A stretch of 64,000 nt of DNA from Tengunoibacter tsumagoiensis (GCF_003967535.1 NZ_BIFR01000001.1:1107493-1171492), one strand, 5' to 3'; shown: positions 26,387 through 35,361, numbered from the stretch's first letter. Notes: generated by a model not told the origin, from the sequence alone. A program made the numbers and translations.

Positions 26387-26523
26387 ATTATCATCTTTCT
26401 ATAGAATAGTGAAGGCTAAGAAAGCCAGCAATAGGACTTATCAGAAAAGATAGCGCAAGAGCGTTTGAAAAAGTCCAGATATGCTTACAAAGTAAAAAAT
26501 AAAGGCAGAGGAAGGATAGATTT

Positions 26524-27150
26524 ATGTCAGTACGATGTTCTTTAGGTCATGAGAATCCAGACGGATCAGCCTTTTGTGATGAATGTGGCGAGCCCCTGAC
26601 CGCAGCCGAGCCAGCAGCAGTAGCTCCTGCTCAGCCAGCAGCAGCGGCGGCCCCAGTTGCCGGGAATGGAACACAGACCTGCCCCTCATGTGGAGCAGTC
26701 AATCCTGCGGGAGAGGCCTTCTGTTCCAATTGTGGTGTGAGCTTATTGGGAGCACCGGCCCCCGTCGCAGTAGCACCGGCACCGGCTCCAGTGCAGCCAG
26801 CGGCCCCAGCAGCGGCTCCAGCCTCCTTGCAGGCACGTCTCATCGTCGAGGCTGACAATCAGGAGTTCGATCTGGCAGGAAAAGACAATATTGTGATTGG
26901 TCGTGAAGACCCGGTCAGCAATATCTATCCTGATGTTGACCTCACTCCTCATGGAGGAGACGAAGGTGGTGTTTCGCGCATTCATGCGCGTATCTTTGTA
27001 CAGAACGATCAGTACTTTCTGGAAGACGAAAACAGCACCAACTTTACGTTTGTCAACCGTCAACGTCTGGCAGCCAAGACGCCAACGTTGCTCAGCGATA
27101 ACGACGAAGTACGCTTTGGGCGTGTGCTTCTCCGTTTTAAACGCCCGTAA
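26524..27150 (+). CDS. Double zinc-ribbon FHA-domain protein
   Basis: 208 residues. Two zinc ribbons, CSLGHENPDGSAFCDECG and CPSCGAVNPAGEAFCSNCG, are separated and followed by Ala/Pro-rich linkers. The C-terminal FHA domain (about 105-205) has IVIGREDP, GVSRIHARIF and NSTNFTFVNRQRL, the phosphothreonine-binding loops. It would read phosphorylation set by the kinase upstream. It is the last member of the cluster, 179 bases after the VWA gene. Confidence 0.92.
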   Translation: MSVRCSLGHENPDGSAFCDECGEPLTAAEPAAVAPAQPAAAAAPVAGNGTQTCPSCGAVNPAGEAFCSNCGVSLLGAPAPVAVAPAPAPVQPAAPAAAPASLQARLIVEADNQEFDLAGKDNIVIGREDPVSNIYPDVDLTPHGGDEGGVSRIHARIFVQNDQYFLEDENSTNFTFVNRQRLAAKTPTLLSDNDEVRFGRVLLRFKRP

Positions 27151-27200
27151 CTGAAGCGATCCTGTGGCCTCTTGTCGCCGCTTTTGTAGTGGTCAACATC

Positions 27201-27265
27201 GCTCTGGTGAAACAGACGAGATCAGCTCCAGTGAGTGAACTGGACCTGTTCAGCGACACCAGAGC
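27201..27265 (+). other. Structured RNA candidate between FHA gene and rpmH promoter
   Basis: Nested helices: GCTCTGGTG (27201-27209) with CACCAGAGC (27257-27265), AACAG (27211-27215) with CTGTT (27246-27250), and TCCAGT (27227-27232) with ACTGGA (27239-27244). No open frame and no U-run follows. It may be the 3' end structure of the signalling operon or an independent RNA. Confidence 0.4.
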
Positions 27266-27401
27266 AGCTTATGAGCATGATCTGAGGCATCAAAAAAAGC
27301 GAGAGTAAAGATAGAAGACAAGAGGCCCGGCTATTCCAGACGAGAGCGCTACAACGGGTAGAGATAAAAGTGTGGCCCCAGGCCTGATAGTGGATTGAGA
27401 T

Positions 27402-27430
27402 TTGACAGTCTGTGCAGGACTCGTTATAAT
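27402..27430 (+). promoter_or_regulatory. Consensus sigma-70 promoter of rpmH
   Basis: TTGACA (27402-27407), a 17-base spacer and TATAAT (27425-27430): a perfect match to the housekeeping consensus. The predicted RNA starts about 30 bases before rpmH. Confidence 0.88.
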
Positions 27431-27468
27431 CTACGGGATATCTTTAGTGGAGGCTAAGAAAGGCTCTT

Positions 27469-27603
27469 ATGAAACGTACCTGGCAACCAAAGCGCATTCC
27501 GCGCAAACGCGAACACGGTTTTATGAAACGTATGGCTACCCGTAATGGACGGCGCGTGCTCAAAGCTCGCCGCGAAAAAGGGCGCTGGAGTTTAACGGTC
27601 TAG
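27469..27603 (+). CDS. rpmH: 50S ribosomal protein L34
   Basis: A 44-residue basic protein with the L34 pattern: [18 protein letters not shown], then [23 protein letters not shown] lies upstream (TTAGTGGAGGCTAAG). It sits behind a consensus promoter and starts the rpmH-rnpA-yidD-yidC-jag order that is conserved in most bacteria. Confidence 0.97.
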   Translation: MKRTWQPKRIPRKREHGFMKRMATRNGRRVLKARREKGRWSLTV

Positions 27604-27628
27604 ACTTTGTGCTAGCCGTGACAAAAGT

Positions 27629-28006
27629 ATGGCACTTCAACGTGCGTTACGCTTACGTAAAAACAGTGATTTTCAGCGAGTAAGGCAGCAGGGACGCAAT
27701 ACAGCATCTCGGCTGCTTATCCTCGCGTACGCACCAAATTCATCGTCAACAACGCGTCTAGGATTTGTAGTGAGCAAGCGAATCTCAAAACAGGCTGTGA
27801 CGCGAAATTATATAAAGAGATTACTCTCTGAGGCAATTCGGCCTCTGTTGGGAGAGATTCCAGCGGGGTGGGATCTGGTCTTTAGTGCGAAAAATCCAGT
27901 AGTGCATGTCAACTTAACCGTCCTCATGCAGGATGTAGCATTTCTGTTGCGTCGAGCTCGGCTACTTGAAGCAGCTACACCGGTAGCACCGGAACGGACT
28001 GAGTAG
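27629..28006 (+). CDS. rnpA: Ribonuclease P protein component
   Basis: Protein subunit of RNase P, 125 residues, which assists tRNA 5' maturation. The RNR motif is present (SKQAVTRNYIKRLLSEAIR), and LRKNSDFQRVRQQGR is the family N-terminus. ATG 27629 follows the rpmH stop by 25 bases; the ribosome site is weak, as in many rnpA genes coupled to rpmH. Confidence 0.95.
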   Translation: MALQRALRLRKNSDFQRVRQQGRNTASRLLILAYAPNSSSTTRLGFVVSKRISKQAVTRNYIKRLLSEAIRPLLGEIPAGWDLVFSAKNPVVHVNLTVLMQDVAFLLRRARLLEAATPVAPERTE

Positions 28007-28036
28007 TTTGCCTGAGGCAAAGCAAGGATTTTTTAA

Positions 28037-28264
28037 GTGAAGTATATTGCACTCGGCTTAATCCGTTTATATCAACGCACGCTGTCGGTTGTCCTGCCTT
28101 CATCGTGTCGATTTACACCCTCGTGTTCACACTATGGATATGAGGCAATTCAACGTTTTGGCTTTTTCCGTGGCGGGTGGCTGACTGCAAAGCGCATTGG
28201 ACGCTGTCACCCCTTCTATCACGGAGACCTCTATGACCCGGTGCCCCAACAATGGGGAAGCTAG
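28037..28264 (+). CDS. yidD: Membrane protein insertion efficiency factor YidD
   Basis: 75 residues. The YidD signature is clear: [30 protein letters not shown], then [17 protein letters not shown]. It helps YidC-dependent insertion at the inner face of the membrane. The start is GTG 28037. Confidence 0.94.
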   Translation: MKYIALGLIRLYQRTLSVVLPSSCRFTPSCSHYGYEAIQRFGFFRGGWLTAKRIGRCHPFYHGDLYDPVPQQWGS

Positions 28265-28288
28265 GTCAAGGAAGGCAGGAATGCTCTT

Positions 28289-29335
28289 GTGGGTGAGATA
28301 GGTTATTTATTCAATCTAATCTTTACATTCCCCATTTTCAACGGCCTTGTGTTGCTATTCCATCTCTTTGGCGACTTCGGGCTCTCGATTGTGGTTTTGA
28401 CATTGATCATTAAGCTGATCCTCTTCCCTCTGACGATTCAGCAGCTTAAATCAATGAAAGCTAATCAGGCCATTCAGCCGAAGATGCAGGAGATCAAGAA
28501 GAAATACGCCAATGATCAGCAGGCACAGATGCTGGCGATGCAGACGCTCTACAAAGAGGCAGGCATCAACCCCGCAGCTGGTTGTTTACCATTGCTGATT
28601 CAGATGCCTGTTCTGTATGGTCTGTACTTTGCCTTTAACCAGATTGTGCGAGCGACTGATCATAGCAGTAAAGGCGTGCACGCGCTCAACGATGTTCTTT
28701 ATCCATTTGTTCCTCATTTCACCACGTTCCCCAATATTGACCTGGACTGGTTTTCCTGGCTTGCGCCAATCATGAACCCTCTCCTGCACCAACATTGGGC
28801 GTGGGCGATCTCGCTGGGAAGTCCCGATCCAACCCATATCCTGCCAGTTATTGCTGGTCTGGCAACGTTTATCCAGTTGCGCATGTCGCAGCCAAAGCAG
28901 ACGGCTCCAGCACCTGCGAATGCTGCCAGTGATCCAACTGCTCAGACGATGAAGACGATGCAGTTTATTATGCCGCTCTTCACTGTCTTCATTGGTTGGA
29001 CGTTCCCTGCTGGCCTGGCGCTGTACTGGACGGTCTCTTCGATCTTCCAGGCATCACAACAGTACTTTGTGACTGGATGGGGCTCGCTGCTGGTGACGCC
29101 TAAAGTGAAGCCTGAGCAAAAGACAAGCTCGAAGGTTGTTGAAAGCACTGCCGTTGTCAAGAATGATGTTCGTACTGCTCAAGTGGTTGAGGACGAGGAT
29201 GAGGACGAAGGTCCGATCGCAAAGAATCTGCGCCCAACTCCACTGCCATCCACCAATGGGAATGGACAGTCATCGTATAACCGTCGCCCAAGAGGCGGTA
29301 GTGCTTCGGCTCGCCGTCGTAGTGGCCGGCGCTAG
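28289..29335 (+). CDS. yidC: Membrane protein insertase YidC
   Basis: Oxa1/YidC insertase of 348 residues, lacking the large periplasmic domain of Gram-negative YidC. Membrane segments include FGLSIVVLTLIIKLILFPL and a final pair around MPLFTVFIGWTFPAGLALYW. QQLKSMKANQAIQPKMQEIKKKYAND is the conserved cytosolic coiled-coil loop. The basic C-terminal tail (RRPRGGSASARRRSGRR) fits ribosome binding. The start is GTG 28289, the only start in this frame after the upstream stop. Confidence 0.95.
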   Translation: MGEIGYLFNLIFTFPIFNGLVLLFHLFGDFGLSIVVLTLIIKLILFPLTIQQLKSMKANQAIQPKMQEIKKKYANDQQAQMLAMQTLYKEAGINPAAGCLPLLIQMPVLYGLYFAFNQIVRATDHSSKGVHALNDVLYPFVPHFTTFPNIDLDWFSWLAPIMNPLLHQHWAWAISLGSPDPTHILPVIAGLATFIQLRMSQPKQTAPAPANAASDPTAQTMKTMQFIMPLFTVFIGWTFPAGLALYWTVSSIFQASQQYFVTGWGSLLVTPKVKPEQKTSSKVVESTAVVKNDVRTAQVVEDEDEDEGPIAKNLRPTPLPSTNGNGQSSYNRRPRGGSASARRRSGRR

Positions 29336-29355
29336 GCATTATTGAGCTCCATTTG

Positions 29356-29393
29356 ACTGGTCTGCTTTCTTCATGTAAAGAGGGCAGACCAGT
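29356..29393 (+). promoter_or_regulatory. Hairpin between yidC and jag
   Basis: ACTGGTCTGC (29356-29365) pairs perfectly with GCAGACCAGT (29384-29393), with CTTT/AAAG adding to the stem. Only two Us follow, so it is a processing or partial-termination element more than a full terminator. Confidence 0.5.
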
Positions 29394-29427
29394 TTAACGA
29401 TAGTTTGCACAGGGAGGCTAGGAAATA

Positions 29428-30378
29428 GTGGATAGCATAGAGGCTAATGGCAAAAGTGTTGAAGAGGCCATCATACAGGCCCTCGGACGCCTGGGAAAAC
29501 GCCGCGAGGATGTGGATGTAACAGTGTTACAAGAGCCCGCACGCGGAACTTTTGGCCTGGGTAGTAAAGATGCTCGTGTCCGCGTGACGGTTCGCCCCAC
29601 TATCAAGGGTGCTGTCATTACGCCCGAAATGGCAGATGCTCTCCTTGGCCTGGGTGACCTGGAAGTGCCCATCCCTGAAGAAGAAGTGGTGTATGAGGAG
29701 GAAGAGGATGAGGAAGGCGAGTATGAGGATGAGGAAGAGTACGAGGATGAAGAGGAGCTAGAGGACGACGAATTGGAAGATGAAGAGGAGGAGTTGGAGG
29801 ACGAAGAGCCCCTCCCATTTATCTCATCCAATGCCCCGATTTTGCAGACGTTACTGACACAGGCTGAGACGGAACAGGAGCCAGCTGAATTACAGGATGT
29901 AGAGCAGCCATCCCGCGAAGATGTAGAGATTACGGTGGATGTCTTGCAGCATATTTTACGCTACATGAAGATTCATGCAGCAGTCCATGTCCGCTCTACC
30001 AATCCATTGACGCTGAATATTCAGGGGATTAATGAGAACCTGGGTCTGCTGATTGGTCGACGTGGCGAGACGCTCTCTGCACTTCAGTTGCTGGTCAGCT
30101 TAATTGTCAGTCATCGTACCAAGCATCGTATGCGGATTATTGTGGATGCTGAGAATTATCGTGAGCGTCGTGAAGAGAATCTGCGTTCGCTGGCTTTACG
30201 GGTTGCGCAGCAGGTTCGCAATTATCGCCGTTCGATAGCTCTGGAGGCGATGCCACCTTACGAACGACGTATTGTACACATTGCCTTATCTGATAGCAAG
30301 GACATTAGTACAGAGAGTATCGGTGAGGGCGAGGAGAGACGGGTTGTGATCTCCCTCAAACGCGCGAATCGTTCATAG
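29428..30378 (+). CDS. jag: RNA-binding protein Jag/KhpB
   Basis: 316 residues. Jag_N domain at 1-50 (VEEAIIQALGRLGKRREDVDV, FGLGSKDARVRV), then an unusually long acidic linker (about residues 85-135, nearly all Glu/Asp), a KH domain (LGLLIGRRGETLSALQLLVSLIV, a GxxG-type loop) and an R3H domain (RRSIALEAMPPYERRIVHIALS). It binds RNA and affects cell-wall synthesis and division in Gram-positives. GTG 29428 is the start, with GGGAGG upstream. The acidic linker is encoded by GAG/GAA repeats prone to length change. Confidence 0.94.
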   Translation: MDSIEANGKSVEEAIIQALGRLGKRREDVDVTVLQEPARGTFGLGSKDARVRVTVRPTIKGAVITPEMADALLGLGDLEVPIPEEEVVYEEEEDEEGEYEDEEEYEDEEELEDDELEDEEEELEDEEPLPFISSNAPILQTLLTQAETEQEPAELQDVEQPSREDVEITVDVLQHILRYMKIHAAVHVRSTNPLTLNIQGINENLGLLIGRRGETLSALQLLVSLIVSHRTKHRMRIIVDAENYRERREENLRSLALRVAQQVRNYRRSIALEAMPPYERRIVHIALSDSKDISTESIGEGEERRVVISLKRANRS

Positions 30379-30404
30379 TTTGAGCCATAGTTTTACTATA
30401 AGTC

Positions 30405-30431
30405 GGGCGGCGGGTCTCCCGCCGCCTTTTG
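30405..30431 (+). terminator. Intrinsic terminator of the rpmH-jag operon
   Basis: GGCGGCGGG (30406-30414), loop TCT, CCCGCCGCC (30418-30426), then TTTT. A classical strong Rho-independent terminator. Confidence 0.92.
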
Positions 30432-30457
30432 TTATCTGCTAAAGGTTGTTTTTGTGT

Positions 30458-31330
30458 ATGTCCAATTCACCTACATTTCTGGCTTTAGGCCATGTAACCC
30501 GTGATATTCAGTTGGATGGCTCATTTACTCTGGGTGGAACGGTTGCTTTCGCAGCGCTAACTGCCTCGCGTCTGGGGCTGGAGGCTGGAATTGTCACGTG
30601 TGCGGATGCGGAGCTCACTACCCAATTACCCTCATTGTTGCCAGGGATTCAGCTTACAGTTCAGCCTTCTATCCAGTCAACAACCTTTGCTAATCGTTAT
30701 CAAGAAGGGTTTCGGACACAATATCTGTATAGCCGTGCAGATTCGCTCGAACTATCCTCTGTTCCGCCAGCCTGGTTGGAGGCAGAGATTGTCTTATTAG
30801 GGCCGCTGGCGCAGGAGCTTGATGTTGACTTTGTGAAGCATATACCACGACGACCAGGTCAATTATTGGCGGCAACCCCTCAAGGCTGGCTCAGACGTTG
30901 GGAGTCTGATGGACGCGTCTGGCCGACCCCCTGGCAAGATGCTGAGCAGATATTGCCTCTGCTCGATGTTCTCATCCTCAGTCATGACGACCTCCTGCCC
31001 TTTGCAGACGGAGATCGTACGGAGGCCGATGCACTTCTCGCTCGCTGGAGCCAATTCATACCATTACTGGTGGCAACTGATGGCCGTTATGGTGCAACGC
31101 TCTATCAAGCGGGTCAGCCCCAGAAATTTGCAGCCTATCCAGTACAAGAGATTGATCCCACTGGAGCAGGGGATGTGTTTGCAGCGGCTTTTCTGACGCA
31201 CCTCTTCTGGCATCAAGATCCGGCTCAGGCCGTCAACTTCGCGAACTGCGCTGCTGCCTGTTCCATCGAGCAGCCTGGTATGCTGGGCATCCCCACGCTG
31301 GCGCAAGTTCTGGCGCGCATGCAGTCATGA
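30458..31330 (+). CDS. PfkB-family sugar/nucleoside kinase
   Basis: 290 residues. The N-terminus has GHVTRDI and FTLGGTVAFAALTASRLGL (sugar-binding GG motif), and the C-terminal signature DPTGAGDVFAAAFLTHLFW holds the catalytic Asp and anion hole. The middle is shorter and more divergent than ribokinase. Substrate is not evident. ATG 30458 fits the family N-terminus; an upstream in-frame TTG at 30446 is less likely. Confidence 0.88.
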   Translation: MSNSPTFLALGHVTRDIQLDGSFTLGGTVAFAALTASRLGLEAGIVTCADAELTTQLPSLLPGIQLTVQPSIQSTTFANRYQEGFRTQYLYSRADSLELSSVPPAWLEAEIVLLGPLAQELDVDFVKHIPRRPGQLLAATPQGWLRRWESDGRVWPTPWQDAEQILPLLDVLILSHDDLLPFADGDRTEADALLARWSQFIPLLVATDGRYGATLYQAGQPQKFAAYPVQEIDPTGAGDVFAAAFLTHLFWHQDPAQAVNFANCAAACSIEQPGMLGIPTLAQVLARMQS

Positions 31331-31658
31331 ACCCCCTGTAACCTATCGAGGAAAGCGCATGCTTCTTCCAGTAGCTTCTCTGCTTGAGAAGAATAGCCTC
31401 AGATAAACTTTGCCTGTTTGCTTCTAAAAAATCGTAATAGGAGAGAGGTGCATACTTTCTCTTATCCACATAGCTCTAATCAGGAATAGTCCCATGAAAG
31501 ACATTAGTACTAGTCTAAAAACAAATGTGCAGCAATCGTTACAAAAATAACCTTTTTTATCTATACTTAATAATAGGATTCCCAATCTTCTATCTGTTAT
31601 AGCAATCTTTTCTTATAAAAAAGGACTATAACTTTTGTTTCAGGGAGGATACTATTTA
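31331..31658. other. Intergenic AT-rich leader of the secreted protein
   Basis: AT-rich from about 31500, with several TA-rich hexamers but no clear -35/-10 pair. No gene seen. Confidence 0.35.
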
Positions 31659-33563
31659 ATGACTAGGTTTCCTATTGTCCAGCGCTATGTTCATATGGGC
31701 ATAGCCAGTCTTGCACTGGCTGGGGCCCTGGTCGGTGGGCTCTCATTCCAGGGAAGCACCGTGAAGGCAGCTGGAAGCAATCCAATTACGTATGGCAAAG
31801 TTGCGGTTCTGGGGTCAACTCAGATTACGACCAGCTTAACTGGAAGTACTGCGGGTGAGCAGGCACAGGTAGAGCATGGAGAAGGTAGCCCCAAACTAGC
31901 CAACGCTTCTGGCAGCAACCCCGGCCTTCCACCCCCTCCTACCAATGCACCAGATCCCAAAGGAATTGCGACGACCAGCACGAATCCAAAAGCCACTGGC
32001 TTTAACGGAATCTCACAGTACGATCAGCGTACCGCTGGCACTGGCAAGTATGCTAACACCCAGTTTAGCCTGGAGCCCCCGGATCAGGGGCTCTGTGCAG
32101 GCAATGGCTATGTGGTCGAAGGCGTCAATAATGCTATCGCTGTTTACAGCAAAGATGGCAAATTAATCTCTGGCGTTGAGGCACTCAGCCAGTTTTATGG
32201 TCTGTTGCCTGAGATTGATCGCACAACCCTGACCTATGGCCAATTTATCAGTGATCCCAAATGTATCTACGATACGCAGTCGAATCGCTGGTTCTTTACC
32301 GAACTAGAGTATGATACTGATCCTACCAATGGAGCGCCTGCCGGTCCTTCCCATGTCTTGATTGCTGTAACTCAGACCAGCGATCCAACAAAGGCCTGGA
32401 CTGTCTTCAGCGTTGATACTACCGATGATGGTAGCAATGGCACACCTAATCATGCAGGTTGCCCATGTTTCGGAGATCAGCCCTTAATTGGTACTGATAG
32501 CCATGGTTTTTATATCACCACCAACGAATTTACTAATGACAGTGTTGGTGCCTTCCATGGTGCCCAGGTCTATGCGCTCTCAAAGTGGAAGCTGGTAGCT
32601 GCTGCCAATCATACCAGTAGTTCAGTTGTTGTAGCAGCCATTGATGCCTCTCAGGCCCTGGCTCCTTATGGTGGCCTGTCTTATTCCTTGCAGCCAGCGA
32701 CCAGCCCTGCCTTTGCCTTCAACGGCGAGGATCTGGCTAACCAGTTCCGCCTGCATGGTGTTGAGTACTTCTTGAGTGCATTGCAGTTTGGTGCTCCTCC
32801 TTATCAGACATTGGATAACCGTATTGCGGTCTGGGGCCTGACCAATACTGCTGCATTGGATAGCAATTCGGCCACTCCTGATCTGAGCCTGCATTTGAAG
32901 GTTATTGGTTCTGAGACCTATGGCCAGCCCAATCCTGCAACGCAGAAAGAGGGTGGTCCTACTCCTCTGCGCAATGCTCTGGCGGCGGCTTATCCAACGG
33001 TTGCTTATCCATTGGAGACGCTGAACACCAATGATGACCGTATGAATCAGGTGGTATTTGTTCAGAATCATCTCTGGGGTGCGGTAAATACTATCCTCGG
33101 CGATGGAACTCGTACAGGTATTGCTTACTTTAGCGTTCGCCCATCCTGGACACGTTCGGGAGAGCTTGATGCTCACCTGGATACCCAGGGATATGTAGCT
33201 GTCGATGGTAATAATGTGTTCTTCCCCTCTATTGGCTTGAATGCCTCTGGGAAGGGCGTCATCGTCTTTACGCTGGTGGGACCAGATTACTATCCAAGCT
33301 CAGCCTATATCAACATCGGTGAAGATGGTGTCTCTGGTAACGTTCATATCACTGGAGCTGGTACCGGATCTGATGATGGCTTTACTGGTTATTATCCTTA
33401 TGCCACTGATGGCGTTGCTCGCTGGGGTGACTACTCAGCCGCTGTTGCAACTCCTGATGGAAGCATCTGGACTGCTAGCGAGTACATTCCTTCGGGCCCT
33501 CGTACCACCCTGGCTAACTGGGGAACTTATATCACCAACATTCGCGTTGGCTATGACGACTAA
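31659..33563 (+). CDS. Large secreted protein of unknown function
   Basis: 634 residues. A Sec signal peptide is visible (basic start, then MGIASLALAGALVGGLSF and a likely cut after VKAAG). A Gly/Pro/Asn-rich segment follows, then an all-beta region with repeated aromatic and GD/NG turns (for example RWFFTELEYD, HVLIAVTQTSDP, RIAVWGL, RWGDYSAAVATPDGSIW), which suggests a beta-propeller. No catalytic motif is recognised. ATG 31659 is used because GGGAGG lies 11 bases upstream; TTG 31635 is too early. A strong terminator follows. Confidence 0.75.
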   Translation: MTRFPIVQRYVHMGIASLALAGALVGGLSFQGSTVKAAGSNPITYGKVAVLGSTQITTSLTGSTAGEQAQVEHGEGSPKLANASGSNPGLPPPPTNAPDPKGIATTSTNPKATGFNGISQYDQRTAGTGKYANTQFSLEPPDQGLCAGNGYVVEGVNNAIAVYSKDGKLISGVEALSQFYGLLPEIDRTTLTYGQFISDPKCIYDTQSNRWFFTELEYDTDPTNGAPAGPSHVLIAVTQTSDPTKAWTVFSVDTTDDGSNGTPNHAGCPCFGDQPLIGTDSHGFYITTNEFTNDSVGAFHGAQVYALSKWKLVAAANHTSSSVVVAAIDASQALAPYGGLSYSLQPATSPAFAFNGEDLANQFRLHGVEYFLSALQFGAPPYQTLDNRIAVWGLTNTAALDSNSATPDLSLHLKVIGSETYGQPNPATQKEGGPTPLRNALAAAYPTVAYPLETLNTNDDRMNQVVFVQNHLWGAVNTILGDGTRTGIAYFSVRPSWTRSGELDAHLDTQGYVAVDGNNVFFPSIGLNASGKGVIVFTLVGPDYYPSSAYINIGEDGVSGNVHITGAGTGSDDGFTGYYPYATDGVARWGDYSAAVATPDGSIWTASEYIPSGPRTTLANWGTYITNIRVGYDD

Positions 33564-33628
33564 CGAATAGTGTGAGCCCAAAAGGAAGCGGTCTCGTCCC
33601 TGAACTGTGGGATGAGATTGTGAAAGGA

Positions 33629-33670
33629 GCGAGCATTTCTCTACCAGAAGTGGAGAAATGCTCGCTTTTT
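33629..33670 (+). terminator. Intrinsic terminator after the secreted protein gene
   Basis: Perfect 13-bp stem GCGAGCATTTCTC (33629-33641) with GAGAAATGCTCGC (33653-33665), followed by TTTTT. Confidence 0.92.
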
Positions 33671-33764
33671 GTCTTGTGAGAAAAGTGGTTCCTGTCGGCG
33701 ATCTCTTTCTCAATGAGCTCTAATAGATAGTTGAAGCTCGTCTCTTACTACTTTATTCCTGCTT

Positions 33765-34535
33765 CTACTGATAGATCGGGGCCCCTTCAGTCGATCCGGT
33801 CTGGCCACCATCGACGACGATTTCAGTTGCTTGAACATAGGAGGCATCATCGGAGGCGAGGAACAACACAGTCTTTGCAATCTCTTCTGGCAATCCAAAA
33901 CGTTCCAGTAGAACTTGTTGAGAATACTTTTTTTCGAGTTCAGCGTATGCTTCATCCGTAGGAGCCGCTTTCTCCCAGATCGGCGTCTCAGTGCCCCCGG
34001 GCATCACAATATTCACTCTGATTTTTCTTGGCGAGAGTTCAGCAGCTAACACCCGAGTAATGGAGCGTAAGCCAGCTTTGCTCGCAGCATAAGCGGAGCT
34101 TCCAGGCGAACCGGATATGCTTCTGATTGAGCCGTTGAATATGATCGACGCACCGTCGCTCAGGTAAGGGAGGCAACTCTGAACAGTGAAAAAGGCCCCG
34201 GTCAGATTTGTGTGCAGGATCTTTTCAAAGTCTGCCAGTGTGGTTTTCCCAATGGGGGTATTCCCACTGATGCCCGCGTTAACAAAGAGAATGTCGAGAT
34301 GGCCTATCTTCTTAAGAGTTGGAACTAAGGCTGCCTCCATCGCCTCAATGTCAGAGGTATCGGCCTGGACACCGATGACGTTTGAGCCCAGTTCTTGTGT
34401 GGCAGAGACAAGCTTCTGCTGATCCCTGCCAGTGATCACCACCTGAGCCCCTTCGGCAACGAACACGCGTGCAGTAGCCAGGCCAATGCCGCTGCTTCCT
34501 CCAGTAATCAGAGCTGTTTTGTGTTCTAATCTCAT
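33765..34535 (-). CDS. SDR-family oxidoreductase
   Basis: Classical short-chain dehydrogenase, 256 residues. TGGSSGIG (11-18) binds NAD(P), NAGISG stabilises the sheet, and SSAYAASKAG holds the catalytic Tyr and Lys; a serine lies in FNGSIRS. The C-terminal SDDASYVQATEIVVDGGQ is typical. ATG 34535 is chosen because AAGGAG precedes it at optimal spacing. It follows the VOC gene by 25 bases on the same strand, so they form a two-gene operon. Confidence 0.92.
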   Translation of the reverse strand: MRLEHKTALITGGSSGIGLATARVFVAEGAQVVITGRDQQKLVSATQELGSNVIGVQADTSDIEAMEAALVPTLKKIGHLDILFVNAGISGNTPIGKTTLADFEKILHTNLTGAFFTVQSCLPYLSDGASIIFNGSIRSISGSPGSSAYAASKAGLRSITRVLAAELSPRKIRVNIVMPGGTETPIWEKAAPTDEAYAELEKKYSQQVLLERFGLPEEIAKTVLFLASDDASYVQATEIVVDGGQTGSTEGAPIYQ

Positions 34536-34560
34536 CTCAGTCTCCTTGAGTCTGTGGCGA

Positions 34561-35022
34561 TTACCGTCCTGGAGCACGCTTCTGGATCTCCTGGATCAGC
34601 CAACCATTGCCATCTGGATCGCTAAAGGTCATAAAACTGTTATAATCGGCCCGATCAGGAGCGATTCCTGGTGTCTGTCCCTTTGAGCTAAAGTGGAAGG
34701 GTTCACTTACATTTACTCCACGAGCAACGAGTTCAGCTCGTGTATCCTCAATGTTGGATGTCACCAGGTATAATCCCTGGTATGTCCCTGGAGTTGTTTT
34801 AGTAATCCCAGTACCGATCTGGATTGAGCATTTCGATCCTGGTGGTGTCAATTGGACAATGCGATAGTTCGCTGCGCCAGGATATCTAAATCCGAGAGCT
34901 TTTTCATAGGTTGTAGAACTATAGTCGATATCTACTCTGAAACCCATGGTCTTTTCATAGAACTCCTTTGCACGATCCACGTCTGAGACAGGGATAACAA
35001 CGGCTTCGAACGTAAGATTCAT
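34561..35022 (-). CDS. VOC-family (glyoxalase/dioxygenase-fold) protein
   Basis: 153 residues with paired beta-alpha-beta-beta-beta modules: VVIPVSDVDRAKEFYEKTMGFRVD at the start, QGLYLVTSNIEDTRAELVARGV in the middle and MTFSDPDGNGWLIQEI at the end. The FxDPDGNxWxxQE end is typical of glyoxalase-like members. Substrate unknown. ATG 35022 is preferred, with GGGGG 8-10 bases upstream. Confidence 0.9.
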   Translation of the reverse strand: MNLTFEAVVIPVSDVDRAKEFYEKTMGFRVDIDYSSTTYEKALGFRYPGAANYRIVQLTPPGSKCSIQIGTGITKTTPGTYQGLYLVTSNIEDTRAELVARGVNVSEPFHFSSKGQTPGIAPDRADYNSFMTFSDPDGNGWLIQEIQKRAPGR

Positions 35023-35151
35023 TACTGAGCCCCCTTTGAGTGTGCTACAGATTATCTCTTTCGCTCTCACTGACTGAGTGCATTGTATGATGAGACGCAA
35101 GCTCAACGCTGACCACCTGTGTTCGGTTGGTCTGGCTCTTTAGCTTACATA

Positions 35152-35182
35152 TTGTAAAAAAAGGTATACTTCAGGTTATAAT
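35152..35182 (+). promoter_or_regulatory. Possible promoter of the DUF1963-fragment/ATP-grasp transcript
   Basis: TTGTAA (35152-35157) and TATAAT (35177-35182) preceded by GG, spaced 19 bases. Spacing is long, so support is weak. Confidence 0.35.
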
Positions 35183-35197
35183 TATTGATAGGCTACT

Positions 35198-35361
35198 CAT
35201 AGCGAATTTGCGCGGAGGATAGGATACGCATGGACAATCTCTCAGTATTGTTTCAGGAAAGAGGACTGGCTCGTGTCAGTCAGAGTCTGCAAGGTGTGGC
35301 TTTACCATCGATTCGTTTGAAGGCACAAAGGAGTGATGATGCGCATTATTTTCTGTGCTGA
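35198..35361 (+). pseudogene. Truncated 5' copy of the DUF1963 gene, now a leader ORF
   Basis: Bases 35198-35343 match the leader and first 38 codons of the DUF1963 gene at 37660-37799 with few differences, including the CGCGGAGGATA ribosome site. The homology stops after GATGATGCG. The remaining frame (35230-35361) encodes 43 residues and ends at a stop inside the ATP-grasp gene. The internal AAAGGAGTGATGATG of the copied coding region serves as the ribosome site and start of the ATP-grasp gene. Confidence 0.85.

Noticed and set aside
29690..29815. Simple-sequence repeat as a functional DNA element
   Set aside because: It encodes the acidic linker of Jag in frame, so the GAG/GAA repeats are explained by coding.
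29418..29831. Serine-rich minus-strand frame
   Set aside because: Antisense of the acidic GAG/GAA repeats of jag, giving a low-complexity serine product.
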